A stretch of DNA of 64,000 nucleotides from Nannobrachium achirus (GCA_963921795.1 OY997651.1:57603512-57667511), one strand, 5' to 3'. Positions 30,899 through 42,832 are shown, counted from the first letter of the stretch. Notes: a model not told the origin generated them from the sequence alone. Program-made: numbers and translations.

Positions 30899-32968
30899 TA
30901 GGGTGGATCTTAAATTACCTTTTTTTGATTTTCTTGAGTCTCACCCCCCAATTGTGTTCCAATGTACAAAAAATGCTTTGGTTAAAATTTGGTTGAATTT
31001 CAAGCATATTTAGAGGTAGCTCAATCAAGTCAAAGATTGTACATTTTATTGGTCAAAATCGAATTGCACTGCAGGCACATTTAAGTTATACATTACACAT
31101 TATTCTTATACTAAGCACAGAAATTATATTTTTTAAGCTTACAAATCTAAACACAAATCTGATTACATGTTTGTCATATGTCAAACCAGAATTAATGTAT
31201 TGTAGGAAATAGCAAAGCAAAGAATGACAATTTGCAATTTTTCATTTAACGTGCACAATGACATGTCTTTATTGCACACTCTTCAATCATACTCTTCAAC
31301 ACACAACAAGCACACAGCCCCACTTCCTTGTTTACCCCCAAAACCCCTGAAAGTCACTGCAGTATAGTAATTCAGTAGTTACAGTACAGATCAATTAAAG
31401 TTTGTTTACGGCTATCGGGATACTTGTGCCGATAGTCCTGCACAATTTGCAGCAAGTATTGGAGTTGGGACTCATCTTTAGTAATGAGACCACAATATTC
31501 TTGTATTAGGTCAACCCCACGCTCTGCATGATCATTGACAACATGCATCGCCTTCACTACAGCCAGAGCTTCTTGGTAGTCCTCCCTGGGCTCCCACTCA
31601 AAGCACCTTGGAAAAAATCTTCAATGTTCTTCCTTGCAATTGTTCCAAGGTCAACAGTAATTCTCTTCATATGCCCCTGTTCACCATAAGTGATTGGAAA
31701 ACCTTTGAGAAGCAGCTTTAGACACCTCAGCATTTATTGATGAACCGGATACCTCGCTGCTCGAGGTATCCGGTTCAGAGCTCCAGGAGCTACCCATCAT
31801 GCCCGTTGGATGGCAAAGGTTATTTATTGTATGAAGATCTGGATGTTTCATGGCCAATTCAAACTGACCTTCAGGGAAGAAAAAGCATGCATGGATTTGT
31901 GCATTTTTGCAGTTTACAATTATGTGAAGGCATCATAGGCATGGATGATGGCACCTGTTGCTGTCAGCGCTCCACTAAATGACTTGGCAGCTGTTAAAAT
32001 TGTTGCTGGAATATTCATCAATAAATGCTGAGGTGTCTAAAGCTGCTTCTCAAAAGTTTTCCAATCACTTATGGTATTTGGCTCCAGAGATCGTCGGACT
32101 TGCATTGTTTGACAGTCAAGTGAGCGTGCAAACGAAGAGGCTGATGGTGAGAGCCATGAAAGATGGAAATGAAGATCATGAACAGGGGCATATGAAGATA
32201 ATTACTGTTGACCTTGGAACAATTGCAAGGAAGAACATTGAAGTGCTTTTCAAAATGATGGATCTCCCAGGTGACTTCCTTGACGTTGAGCCCGATGAGT
32301 GGGAGCCCAGGGTGGACTACCAAGAAGCTCTGGCTGTAGTGAAGGCGATGAATGTTGTCAATGATCATGCAGAGCGTGGGGTTGCCCTAATACAAGAATA
32401 TTGTGGTCTCATTACTAAAGATGAGTCCCAACTCCAATACGTGCTGCAAATTGTGCAGAACCATCGGCACAAGTATCCCGATAGCCGTAAACAAACTTTA
32501 ATTGATCAGTAACTACTGAATTACTATACTGCAGTGACTTTCGTTTTTTTTTTGGGGTAATCAAGGAAGTGGGGCTGTGTGCTTGTTGTGAGTATGATTG
32601 AAGAGTGTGCAATAAAGACATGTCATTGTGCACGTTAAATGAAAATGTAATTCTTTGCTTTGCTATTTCCTACAATACATTAATTCTGGTTTGACATATG
32701 ACAAACATGTAATCAGATTTGTGTTTAGATTTGTAAGCTTAAAAAATATAATTTCTGTGCTTAGTATAAGAATAATGTGTAATGTATAACACATTAAAAA
32801 AATTCGATTTTGACCAATAAAATGTACAATCTTTGACTTGATTGAGCTACCTCTAAATATGCTTGAAATTCAACCAAATTTTAACCAAAGCATTTTTTTG
32901 TACATTGGAACATAATTGGGGGGTGAGACTCAAGAAAATCAAAAAAAGGTCATTTAAGATCCACCCTA
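30899..32968. mobile_element. 2.07-kb fold-back DNA transposon with unknown protein, inserted in KDZ exon 13
   Basis: Ends TAGGGTGGATCTTAAAT and its complement lie between GGCCGAAT (30891-30898) and GGCCGCAT (32969-32976), an 8-bp target duplication with one difference. Two long arms (30899-31739 and about 32010-32968) are inverted copies. The right arm carries a 177-codon frame; the left arm is an internally deleted copy of it. The central 270 bp include a perfect hairpin (TGAACCGGATACCTCG) at 31738-31776. Confidence 0.88.
31979..32512 (+). CDS. Unknown transposon-associated protein, C-terminal part
   Basis: 177 residues with HLWYLAPEIVGLALFDSQVS, KRLMVRAMK, VVNDHAERGVALIQEYCGLI and TKDESQLQYVLQIVQ. 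I do not recognise a named domain. The pattern looks like a conserved family end, since the inverted left arm keeps the VNDHAERGV and TKDESQLQY segments with few changes. The start is doubtful: upstream another frame (NDLAAVKIVAGIFINKC) reads better, so a frameshift near 32030 is likely. Probably the 3' end of the element's own gene (inference). Confidence 0.6.
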   Translation: MTWQLLKLLLEYSSINAEVSKAASQKFSNHLWYLAPEIVGLALFDSQVSVQTKRLMVRAMKDGNEDHEQGHMKIITVDLGTIARKNIEVLFKMMDLPGDFLDVEPDEWEPRVDYQEALAVVKAMNVVNDHAERGVALIQEYCGLITKDESQLQYVLQIVQNHRHKYPDSRKQTLIDQ

Positions 32969-32990
32969 GGCCGCATCTATGAAGAACATG
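32969..32990 (+). pseudogene. KDZ exon 13, right part
   Basis: GGCCGCAT is the second copy of the target duplication; the exon then runs IYEEH to the donor GTATAT. Confidence 0.8.
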
Positions 32991-33261
32991 GTATATTAAC
33001 ATTTTAGATCTATTCTGACAACAGTCCCAAACATTTCTATTGCTATTACAATGTACATATAGTAGCATAAAGTACTGCTGTTTACAAACATGGAAGTGCT
33101 GAAAATGCACAGAAAATTAGCACACACACTAGGGCATAAATGATTTTTTGTTTTTTAAACTGCAACTTCTGAGGCAGAGTTACTGCCTCCTAACATAAGA
33201 CGTGCAACAGAGTTACACCAGGTTCATAGACCTCTTGTATTAGGCTGGGTTCACACCTACA

Positions 33262-33440
33262 TTAGATTATGTCCATGTCTATGTTTTTTGTAATGGTTTT
33301 CAATTGGAATGAAGTGGGTTTCAAGTCACGGGTAGCAGCTGTCTGAAGGTGATTTTTCATACCAATTTTGAAGGAGGCTATGGATTTGCTCTCCTTTAGG
33401 GCTTGTGGAAGGGCGTTCCACATGTTGATGGTATAGCAGG
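33262..33440 (-). mobile_element. LINE 3' fragment in a KDZ intron
   Basis: The - strand reads MWNALPQALKESKSIASFK, then IGMKNHLQ, the usual C-terminal end of a non-LTR reverse transcriptase. Confidence 0.6.
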
Positions 33441-33526
33441 AGAACGACACCCAAAGACACCCATAGCCATAACCAAGTGTCTGCGTGAACACAGCCATAA
33501 AATGTTTTTTATTATTTTTTTTTCAG

Positions 33527-33694
33527 ACAGCAACAAAGGACGGCACAGGATCCGCCGTAAACTAGAACAAGACAAAAAGGCTTTGATGGTCATGGTGGAG
33601 AAGTACAATGACCTGGTTCCGGAAAGAAAACTCTGCTTGGATGATATCCTGGGGTCCAACCACAAACCCTGGCCGTGGCAAATTCCAGAAAGTG
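33527..33694 (+). CDS. KDZ exon 14
   Basis: KGRHRIRRKLEQDKKALMVM, VEKYNDLVPERKLCLDDIL. Basic coiled region; acceptor TTTTCAG, donor GTATGC. Confidence 0.88.
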
Positions 33695-33948
33695 GTATGC
33701 ATTTAGCCACGTCTTAAACCTCTGACACATTGTGGATTGTAGTAGATAGATCTGCTTTATTTGTTTAACATTTGGTGTTTAATCCATTGGCTCTGTAAGT
33801 CCTGTTCAGAACACATTCCCCTGGTGAGATAAGAAACACAAGGTCTAAATGGGTCTAAATGTATTCTTCCCTATTGTTGTTATAGTGTACCGTATATCTA
33901 CAATCTTTGCACAGTGATCTCAACCTTCCATCTCTGTATGTTTCACAG

Positions 33949-34110
33949 GGTCTGTTGATTACAATACCAAGAGAGAAGTCTTCACAAAGTACATGGCAGT
34001 TCGTAGGCTTAAAGAAGAGAAGTCCATCCTTCTGAGAGAGATGAGACAGCACTGGGATGTCTTCCAGGCCCGAGCCAGTGTTTTGTCAGATGTTTCTCTC
34101 CAGGCTGAAG
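33949..34110 (+). CDS. KDZ exon 15
   Basis: KREVFTKYMAVRRLKEEKSI, MRQHWDVFQARASVLSD. The donor is GCATGT (GC-AG type) if spliced, but the frame also stays open through the 90-nt intron. Confidence 0.8.
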
Positions 34111-34200
34111 GCATGTGTCGATGTAAATGTACACTTCCTGCTTATGATTATGGTGTTTCTTCTGTAGTTTCTATAGTGACACATTGTTCCTTTTTTTTAG

Positions 34201-34421
34201 GACATCTACCGGAGGACGCAAAGAGGGGTCTCACGTGCCTCATCCGCAGAAGAGAGAGGGACCTGAGAGATCTCAAGGGGCGTGTGAGGAAACTGTACAT
34301 TGATGTTATGTCAACAACGACGGATGACTTGGTGGACCCAGTGGACAATTGGGATGAACTGGAGTACTTTAGTTCTGAGTCCGAAGGTTCAGACTCTGAT
34401 TTTGAAGTGTGTGGTGAGTGA
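34201..34421 (+). CDS. KDZ exon 16 (C-terminus)
   Basis: EDAKRGLTCLIRRRERDLRD, then an acidic Ser-rich end (SSESEGSDSDFEVCGE) and TGA. Confidence 0.85.
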
Positions 34422-34731
34422 CTCCACACCCAAAAGACTACAAGAGACTGGCCCGTGAATGCCTTGGAATACCCCCAGAGGGAGTGGATGAAGTTGCTCA
34501 CGATATGGAACTCTGTTGGAACTGTTACCTTTGCGAGCCGATTCCAGATAAGCATTTGAAGATGGATGGATGACTCTTTCAAACTCATTCAGGCTGACTG
34601 TCTGCGGAATTTAGTCCAAAGCACAAACTGTAGTCAGCCAAAAGAACATATGTTTTGCGCTGTTTTGTGTGCGTCAGTGTGTTGCCAGATCTACTCATAA
34701 GCGACATCAGCTCTTCCTGTGAAGTGGCTTA

Positions 34732-35286
34732 TTGCGACCGTAGGTCGCAGATTAGTATGTGAACGGTCACAGCTTGTCCGTATGTGTGTGTATCTGTCTG
34801 TCACGCCTGACACTGTGGTTCAATGGGTTTGTCGCTCTGACATCATGCTCTGATGTCACTGATGTGAGGGGAACCAAATTACAGAATGGGTTTTTGACAT
34901 CACACTCTGGCTTAACTGTGCTGTCACTAACATAATCCCCTTTATGCCCATATATGGAGTTCCCTCAATACTAAGCCCATATCTAACAGGACTTCATATG
35001 GGTATGCCCATATTTGACATACCACACTGACAGAATCCATATATGGCCAAGACAGAAGGCCAAAACAGCCCATATCTGTGTGGCTGTTTTTACAGACGGG
35101 GATCTTCATTTATGGACATGTAAGTGTATGTGTAACTGAGTAAGCATGTTTGGGCTCTCACAGCATATCTCCATCCATATATAGTACATTGATCTCCATA
35201 CATGGTAGGTGTCTCCATATATGGGTAACTGGTCCAATATGGCCAAGAATTGGCGCAATAGGGCATGTTGCCCTGAGTCATCTAGT
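34732..35286 (+). mobile_element. Hairpin-headed repeat, possibly Helitron-like
   Basis: Starts with the palindrome TTGCGACCGTAGGTCGCA and ends GGGCATGTTGCCC, 8 nt, CTAGT: a hairpin shortly before a CTRR-T terminus is the Helitron 3' signature. Interior rich in CCATATATGG words. No Rep/helicase frame, so non-autonomous at most. Confidence 0.4.
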
Positions 35287-35827
35287 ATTCATATTGTGGG
35301 TTGCTTTAGTTTTGTTTTGCCTTATTTTCCCAAATTTTAGCACTATCTTTGCTTTTGAGATGATCGCTTGGTATAGGAATCGAGAGTTGAGATCGAGAAT
35401 ATGGTATTTAGTTCAAATGTGCAACACGAAAATGTCTGGCTTATTTAGGCTTGGTTCTGCAGCAGCAAACTAAACGTCTACTCTACAGGTGTATCTACCC
35501 TCCTAGCAAAAGATTGTACAGTACAAATAATTGTATACTACCATCATCAAATACAGTGTCAGCAGGCCTTCAGCTTACAGTCAGGGTAGCATATGTGAAG
35601 TGTGTTTCATGTCTATTAGCCAGATAGAAGGAAGGTTAGGCTAGATCTGATTTATTTCTCAAACCCTATCTTTTGCCTTGACTGTTCACTGTTCAAGTGA
35701 CCAGATTGGATCTGTGTGTTCAGAGTGTCAACCCAAACTCTGATCACACTAAGACAAATCAGATCTGAAAACGCCTTTATGTGGCTCAGTTCACATTTGT
35801 AAAAATCACATTCCATGTGACCAGTTC

Positions 35828-36226
35828 AGAGGGTTGGGTATCGTCAGCGATACTTTTAATGGTATCGATTCACTGACGTTGATACTATCTAGTATCGGTT
35901 CACGTAAAAACGAACGATACCTTGTTTCGATACTTTTGAATGCACCCCTTGCCGGTCGCATTTGTAACAGTTGGGCTACTGAAAGTTTAATGACTGCTTT
36001 AGTAGGCTCCACTCGTTACTGTGAAAATGGCAGAGAATAGCCTATAATGTTTATTATCATTATAATGATCCAACGTCTATAAAATAGGCCATAGAAAAAG
36101 GCAAATAATAATAATAATAATAATAAATAAAAAATATCGAAAATTCAAAAAATCAAAAAAGGCATCGTATCGATTCCCTGGAATGAAAAAGGTATATCGA
36201 TAAAAAGGTGAACGATACCCATCCCT
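35828..36226. mobile_element. hAT MITE
   Basis: Ends AGGGTTGGGTATCGT and ACGATACCCATCCCT lie between ACCAGTTC (35820-35827) and ACCAGTTT (36227-36234). Internal GTATCGA words are typical of this fish family. Confidence 0.8.
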
Positions 36227-36234
36227 ACCAGTTT

Positions 36235-37719
36235 ACATTTAGAATTTGCTATTAAACTAATTGGATTCCAACCTTGATGTGGCACAAGATCTGATTGAGG
36301 CCGGATTTAGCTTCCTGTGTAAATGGGTTCTAAATGTGCATACACACACTAACCACGTAATCACAATTATGCTTCAAGATCTATAAGTGCATGTGCAGAA
36401 AAATACTGTGTGCCAGGCTACATCTCCTGTATAAAATGTAAATCTCATTGAAGTTTGAAATGAGGATTGGGAGTCACACCATTTGATGGCATATGGGTGG
36501 TGATTGGAAATTAAGTAAACATTTCTCTTGATCTGCTTCTCTATGTTGAATAAATTCTTATTGCAAACAAGGTTTTGTCCAAGATTTACATTCCAAGGGG
36601 ACACCACATTAATCTTCATTCTCTAGATGTAAATGTTTTTGAAAGGCTAAAATCAAAATGGATAAGAACACTAAATAAACATTGTATACAAATACAATAG
36701 ATTATCAAACTATTGCCTATGAATACAGTACAACAATGTCTGTATGATGATACATGCAGGCAACCATCAGCAATATGAGAATTTATGTATGTACAGTGTC
36801 AGCAGGCCTTCAACTAACTAGCAGGGTAAGCATATATGTACAGTGCCAACATAACTATAGGAATGAATATATGTAGTCAGTAACAACATATATTTTCAGG
36901 ATTAGATGTTTCTAAATCTAAGACTCAAAACATTTTAGTGTATAACTACTATCCAGATCTTACCTTTATGTACATTAGTTAGTTATATACAGTTATAAGT
37001 ACAGTAACACTGGTTCTCAACCAGTGAGTCAGGGTAAGGGCCCAGGGTACCCAAATGATTCTGGTGAGGTGCCAAATTATTTGCTTAATGTGCAACATTG
37101 TTTTCTCAATAAAGAAACCAACACACAGCCAGTGTCGGGCGGTAATATTGTTTGTATATATATATGTAATAATTACTTTTTCTACTGCAACCTATTACTA
37201 TTGCCAAAACCTTATTAGTATTGCATATTGATTTGACCAAGACAATGCGTTATTACTGCATTATTACTGCATTACAATGAACAGTATTCATTTTAGACCA
37301 AGGTGTGTTTTATGCATGATTTGTCTATGAGCCCTCCATCTCTCCTGCTGTGTAGAGGACCCCAGTCCCAGTGTGAAGCACCATGGTATGTAGGCACAAT
37401 GGAAAATGGGGGGGGGAAACAGATCCACAAGATAACATGTTAATATGCAGTGTTTTGATAGCTTTTAGATAAGTATTACTCAATGCTAAGTCAAATGTAT
37501 AATATATTATAATTATTATTGCTTTTGTAAAGGAGTAATAACATTAACTTAGTACTCTCCCTGGATAATATTCCCAACAATGAACATACATTGTAAGCGT
37601 GTAGAGGGCATCTGCATTTTGTAGTTCGATGTCTTTCAAGTCCTTCCTATCACATCTATAATGAAAATGGATAAAACAAATCCAATCTGATTATTTTTGT
37701 TCTCACTTCCAAATCGTCA
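36235..37719. other. Non-coding interval of the giant element
   Basis: AT-rich. A CAGTGTCAGCAGGCCTTCA segment at 36797 repeats 35560. Pieces of a CAGTGGTTCTCAACC-type MITE occur at 37009-37135 and about 37540-37615. No convincing gene. Confidence 0.4.
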
Positions 37720-38085
37720 GATCCCCTCATATGCCTGTCGCTTGTCTGCACCCAAAGGTCAGGGGAACAAGAGGGACAGTTGATGGCATCAATTTTTTGT
37801 CATTCCATGAATTGTGTACACACTCGTTACCTGGGTGGACACTCCTTAGTGATTGTGAGAATTTCCTCTGGTGAAATTCCCTGGCCATATGTAGGCCAAC
37901 AACAGTCATGGTACTGCACACTATGACATGGAGGTAAGATCACTGAATAGCGACAAACCAGTCACACCAGACTCTTTCATGACTGTGACATTTGGTCATC
38001 GTGAACCTGATGTCATCTATGAAAAGAACAAGGAGGCAATGGTGGACCTGCCAAATTCAGCGGGGACTGCCCCCAAGTCCGAAAG
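37720..38085 (+). pseudogene. Coding relic, possibly OTU-like
   Basis: Two adjacent readings look protein-like: FCHSMNCVHTRYLGGHSLV (about 37797-37855) and SDKPVTPDSFMTVTFGHREP (about 37950-38010), the latter open to 38088. GDG-x-FF-HS followed by HSLV recalls an OTU protease N-terminal motif, but frame breaks prevent a firm call. It could be an exon of a lost third gene. Confidence 0.25.
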
Positions 38086-38282
38086 CTAGCGTTAGGGTTA
38101 GGTTTAGGGTTAGAGTTAGGATTAGGTTTAGGGTTAGAATTCAGTAGGTTAGCATTCACCAGTTTCGGATTAATGAGCTGTAGGACCCATATCCGGCCTT
38201 CTCTGGTGAATGCCATTGAGCTGCATTGTGTTGGGCATAAGCTAGCACAGATCCAAATACCATCTTCAACTAATCTGTTTCA

Positions 38283-38565
38283 TTGCGACCACCAGGTCGC
38301 AAGTTACACTGGCTGTCTGTCTGTTTGTCAGTCTGTCTGTCTGTCTGTGTCTGTCTGTCTGTCGTCACGTCATGTCACGCCACGCCACGTCACACATTTG
38401 GCGCTACTATCATCTCCAGAACCGTTGCCCCTATCGATGCCAAACTTGGATGGCAACTCACAATCACCATGAGGCAGATTTTTGCAAATCACATTTTTGG
38501 ACACTGCTCCTAAAGATATTGGCCTATGATCATGCAAAGCGGTACACAGTAGCCTATCTCTAAAG
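38283..38565 (+). repeat. GCGACC/GGTCGC hairpin-headed repeat, split copy (left part)
   Basis: Head TTGCGACCACCAGGTCGCAA, CTGTCTGTCTG words, then TTTTTGGACACTGCTCCTA. Interrupted by the 38566-40864 insertion; it resumes at 40865 and fades about 40960. Confidence 0.75.
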
Positions 38566-39083
38566 CAGGGGTCTTCACCGTTTTCAGGCCAAGGACCCCT
38601 TAGTGGAGAGAGAGATGAAGCAGGGACCCCCACATCCTTTTCATAGATTCCATATCATTTCATCGTTTGACAGCACAATAATCAGTGTATTTTGGATTCA
38701 TGTCAATTCATGTGTGGATTCATGTGTGTTTTTTTAACCACTTGAACCGTCAATACTTAACTCATTCCCCGTCTCCCCCGATAGTCCCGAGAAAATCCCA
38801 ATGTCGTTCCCCGCCAGGCCCGATAGTCCCGAGAATTTGCTTTTATATAATGTAATGTTTAATTACACTCTTCCCCAGCCCGTGACAAATTTTGAGCCTT
38901 GGGAACCAAAAATATCACACATCAAAGTAAGTGTGTTTGAAAAAAAGACTGTAATAATGTATAAATTGCAATACAAATGTATAAATCTCCCCATAACGCA
39001 CAGTGAACTGGCAAAGTGACGCATTTGAGTACACAAGGCTGGCAGCCGGGAAAAAAAAGAGAAGAAAAAAAGTGTTAGAACAG

Positions 39084-39185
<102 letters not shown>

Positions 39186-39284
39186 ATCTCTTAGCTGGCT
39201 GATCCACGGACCACTGTGTCTGTTTCAGTGGTCCCCCTGATCAGCACACAGTCCCATAAAGAAATAGTGCTATCAGAGATCTGC

Positions 39285-39286
<2 letters not shown>

Positions 39287-39333
<47 letters not shown>
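39287..39333. repeat. (CT)n microsatellite
   Basis: About 23 pure CT units. Confidence 0.97.
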
Positions 39334-39336
<3 letters not shown>

Positions 39337-39918
39337 ACACAAAAAAAATATCGCCAATTCGCCATATAAATGCTTCTAAAACATACCTGAGAATGATGAT
39401 GGTTGATTAGAATCCACACCAAGGTTTATAATCCATATATCCAGGCTATAATATATTTTTTTGTAATGGTATGTTAGTCCACAAGCAGTCCTTTGCAAAG
39501 GGGGGTCCCTGGTCGCCTTTCTAACGGAACCAATAGGGGGTCCGCGGGCCCAACGCTTCACTCCGCAGAGGCAGAGCAGTGGGAACACGATAATCAACTG
39601 TTACATGAGTTATAAAATCAATCGATCATTTGTTACATAAATTCACACGACATCCAGTTGTCAGAGACAAATGAAGTGGTCCCTGGCGATCACGAAGGGG
39701 GTCCCCGTCCTCTCACTACCCTGGTCTCCAGCCAACACTTCTCAGGGAACCAGCCGGTCCCACGCTCCCCCCAAAAAACAAACAACTACTGTCGATGAAG
39801 CCTCAAAAGACGCAACAGAGATCAACTACTTGCCTCGTTAGCAAAGACGTTTAGCAGGGCAGTGCAGAGGATTTTTTAGGGGCAGGGGGGACATTTTTCT
39901 AACTATGTCCTAGAATGT

Positions 39919-40007
39919 GAAAATAGCAGATCTACAAGCTCTACAAGCTCTCAATGTGTCACAGAGCGATGTGTTGAGCTTGTAGAGCTTGTAGATCTGC
40001 TATTTTC
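39919..40007. repeat. Short hairpin family, copy with symmetric duplication
   Basis: The left arm has CTACAAGCTCTACAAGCTC and the right arm GAGCTTGTAGAGCTTGTAG: the same 9-bp unit is doubled in both arms. Outer stem GAAAATAGCAGAT and ATCTGCTATTTTC. Confidence 0.9.
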
Positions 40008-40668
40008 AAAAAAATATATGTTAGAAAAAAGACTCATGCCCCCTTTGATGTCTATTTGTGTGTGTGCACCTGTACAGATCAAAAACCATCCGAGACACAT
40101 AGAGACAGAGAGAAAGCGCCCCCAAGTGGGGGCTCACATAAATACTCACATTATACTGCAATATAGTATGTGAAATTGCTGAGTGTATGGTCAGACATAG
40201 CCAATAAAAATATGTTTCTCTGCATTTTTCTAAACAGAAAATTCAAAAAAAAAAAAGAAATCCTATTACATAATTACATTAGTACACTTATCTGATAATC
40301 CACTTGAAAAGTGATCGATCACAAAAAGGTCAATATCTCCAGTTTTTTCAATTATAGCTGGATTTTGGTCAAAAATGGCTATTTTGAGATGGCTGCAACT
40401 ATAGAAAAAAAAGCTTTTTATTTATTTATTTTATTTTTTGGTGAGACTAGAGGTTGTCCTGTTTCATTTCAGGTACTGTATGACATTGTCGAAAAAATAC
40501 AGAATTTAGGAAAATTGTCAATATAAAAAGAATATATAATTTTTTTTATTAAACAAAATGGCAGGAGAGCCATACAGTCAATGTTAAAATGGCGGCCAAT
40601 GTGTTAATAAACTTGACCTTTCACTATGTATGTCTGCTCTTTTTCCCCTCTACATCAAACCTCTTTGC

Positions 40669-40730
40669 CAAAAATAGCCGATCTAAGCTCACAACGCCTC
40701 GCAGCGCGAGGCTTGTAGATTGGCTATTTT
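40669..40730. repeat. Short hairpin family, copy
   Basis: CAAAAATAGCCGATCTAAGC with GCTTGTAGATTGGCTATTTTT; inner CCTCGC pairs with GCGAGG. Confidence 0.8.
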
Positions 40731-41434
40731 TTTGCCAAAAGTTCTCAGAATATGGACACTAGGGTTCAAGTGCTTAATAGTTCTATCACACAAAGATTTG
40801 GAGGATCCCCTGGAGTAACTCTAAGGACCCCTGTGGGTCCCGGACCCCCTGTTGAAGACCCCTGCTCTAAAGTCATCTCATCAACATGCATCTGTCCCAT
40901 TGATTGGCTAAGATTGCCTTCTAAAGTTTGTGTATGCGCCACCTCTACTAATATGAAATGAGTACAAATGAAATGAAATGATATTGTAAATCAAAATGAA
41001 AAATGACCAAAATAAACTATCTATCTATCAAGGCTGTGGCCCAGTGGCCGTTGATTCTCAGGGGCCCTTGGGGAAAACTGGGTCACAAGGCCATCGACAA
41101 TTTGTTCAGTATTTATATCAGAGGTTCTCAAACATTCAATGTATTTTGCAAAAAAATGATTTCGGGGAGCTGTAGTTGACTAGTGTGGCCCCCTGACATT
41201 TGTAATTGCGGCCCACCTATATGACTATTGCCTTTGCTTTCCAATATGACCCACCTGGTGTCACTTCAATTTTCAAAGATGTAGTTGCATTTGATGCAAA
41301 AAAAAAAAAAAATCATAAGTAGAAGCCACATTGTGTTGGTTTCTTTATTGTCACCAATACCAATAGTAGGCCTATACAGTAAATTAATAGGTTTACTTTA
41401 ATTAGGCCTATGTTAGATACAAAACATTGCGCGT

Positions 41435-41435
<1 letters not shown>

Positions 41436-41476
<41 letters not shown>

Positions 41477-41491
41477 GCGCGCGCGTGCGCG

Positions 41492-41541
<50 letters not shown>
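41436..41541. repeat. Alternating CA/GC tract
   Basis: CA units, a central GCGCGCGCGTGCGCGCGT, more CA units and then GA units. Strictly alternating purine-pyrimidine, so Z-DNA-prone. Confidence 0.9.
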
Positions 41542-41550
<9 letters not shown>

Positions 41551-42196
41551 CGTTCACAGGGCCAATTGACTTATCAGCCAATTGGGAACTGAGTAGAGGA
41601 GGTCACATGACGATCAGACACAAGTTGCTCATCACGCAGAGTGTGAATATCACCTGGTAGTCTATTTTTGCTGTTTTGTAGAAGGTAAGATGATATTTTT
41701 GCATGTTCTTGAAATAAACACGGCTAATTCCGACAAACATGTGTTTTTTGGGCTATATTAGTGTTTAATCACTTTAATGTGCTCATTGTGATGGACCCAG
41801 TCCACATAAACAACAAGCAACACGTTCAACACAGTTTTCGTTGGTGTGGTGGAGAACATCCATTGGATCCAATCTACTGTCTGTTAAGGTTTAAGATCCT
41901 GAATATTGTTGAAGTTTGGAGATTTCTAAACTAACACTTTCTAGTTAATTTTCAATTGAAGATTATCTCAGTTTTACATGCGTTGTCTGTGTTTGAGATC
42001 TTCTGCTTTTTCTGCCTTGCTTTAGCTTTCTTTAGTATCTGTAATACTATCTGTAATATGTAATTGGGGCTACAGTATATAGTATATATAGTACAGTAGC
42101 CTATATCAAACAGTGAATCTCAGCCAGGGTAGCAGGAAAGGTCGACCTAAAACAAAGTCGACCCAACCTCGTTTCACAACGGGTCTGTGGCCTTAA

Positions 42197-42431
42197 AGGC
42201 CCATTCCCACTGGGCCAGATAACAGATATCTGGAGATATTTCTCCAGATATTTCTCCATGCAAAGTGGATGGTAGATACAGATAAAAAAATGTTTTGCCA
42301 CAGATAAAAGTATCTGTGGCAAATATCTGTGGTAGATATTTTTTATCTGTATCTACCATCCACTTTGAATGGAAAAATATCTGGAGAAATATCTCCAGAT
42401 ATCTGTTATCTGGCCCAGTGGGAATGGGCCT
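42197..42431. mobile_element. 235-bp palindromic MITE, copy 2
   Basis: Same as 23816-24050 apart from about one base; flanked by TAA (42194-42196 and 42432-42434). Confidence 0.88.
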
Positions 42432-42502
42432 TAAGCTAGATGCAGAATTGACCAAAATCTGGTTGGTGCCTGGAACAAAATATTTTGCGATGGGGGTCCT
42501 AT

Positions 42503-42832
42503 CAGAGGTTTTCAACCTTTTTCATAATGGGGGGGACCCCCACACAACATAACATTTGAACTGGGTACCCCCTCACCCAAACTAATCATAGCTGAACTGG
42601 GGAACGCCCACCCAAGCTAATAATATTTTAAACTTGTGACCCCCGCCCCCCCTCTCCAACACCACCATCATCTTAAAAAGCACTTGTTATTGGATGAGCC
42701 GAAGCGTTCAGCTCAGTTTGACTCAGTTACACAGATTACTAGTGAATATGGCAGATATATAAGCTTGTGAGTTGTCATCATTGGGGGACTCACCTGGGGG
42801 TCCCCCAGGTGTTCCCCAAATGAGACCCACTG
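42503..42832. mobile_element. Diverged CAGAGGTTTTCAACC MITE
   Basis: Ends CAGAGGTTTTCAACC and GAGACCCACTG; contains a worn half of the short hairpin (GGCAGATATATAAGCTTGTG). Confidence 0.5.

Larger units (their letters stand above)
22448..34421 (+). pseudogene. KDZ (Zisupton-like) transposase gene, interrupted
   Basis: At least 16 coding exons with consensus junctions: 22448-22533, 22623-22813, 26025-26105, 26320-26706, 27528-27629, 27734-27967, 28083-28261, 28367-28460, 28795-29142, 29831-29948, 30035-30126, 30251-30365, 30808 to 32990 (split by an insertion), 33527-33694, 33949-34110 and 34201-34421. Order of parts: acidic N-terminus, a Cys-rich CxC zinc module (CSQC, CRDC, CTEC), then the KDZ core with AVSVDGNRKHYRF, LAVCRHGVLLAAL, MFRGEIYAYP, MDVVCKYWPYL, LHAKGHNYKCE and GEEVEQTNAFLSR, then a coiled Lys/Arg-rich C-terminus and an acidic end. 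The acidic residues in these motifs are the likely catalytic set. Two lesions: an extra A in the run at about 27931 (TGA at 27940), and a 2.07-kb insertion in exon 13. Expected to act on the inverted repeats at 20.1 and 57.5 kb. Confidence 0.9.

Noticed and set aside
38090-38150. Telomeric repeat array
   Set aside because: TTAGGG-like words are few, irregular and mixed with TTAGGTTTAGGG; similar CCTAACCC runs recur at 1965, 23780 and 24055 as part of dispersed repeats.
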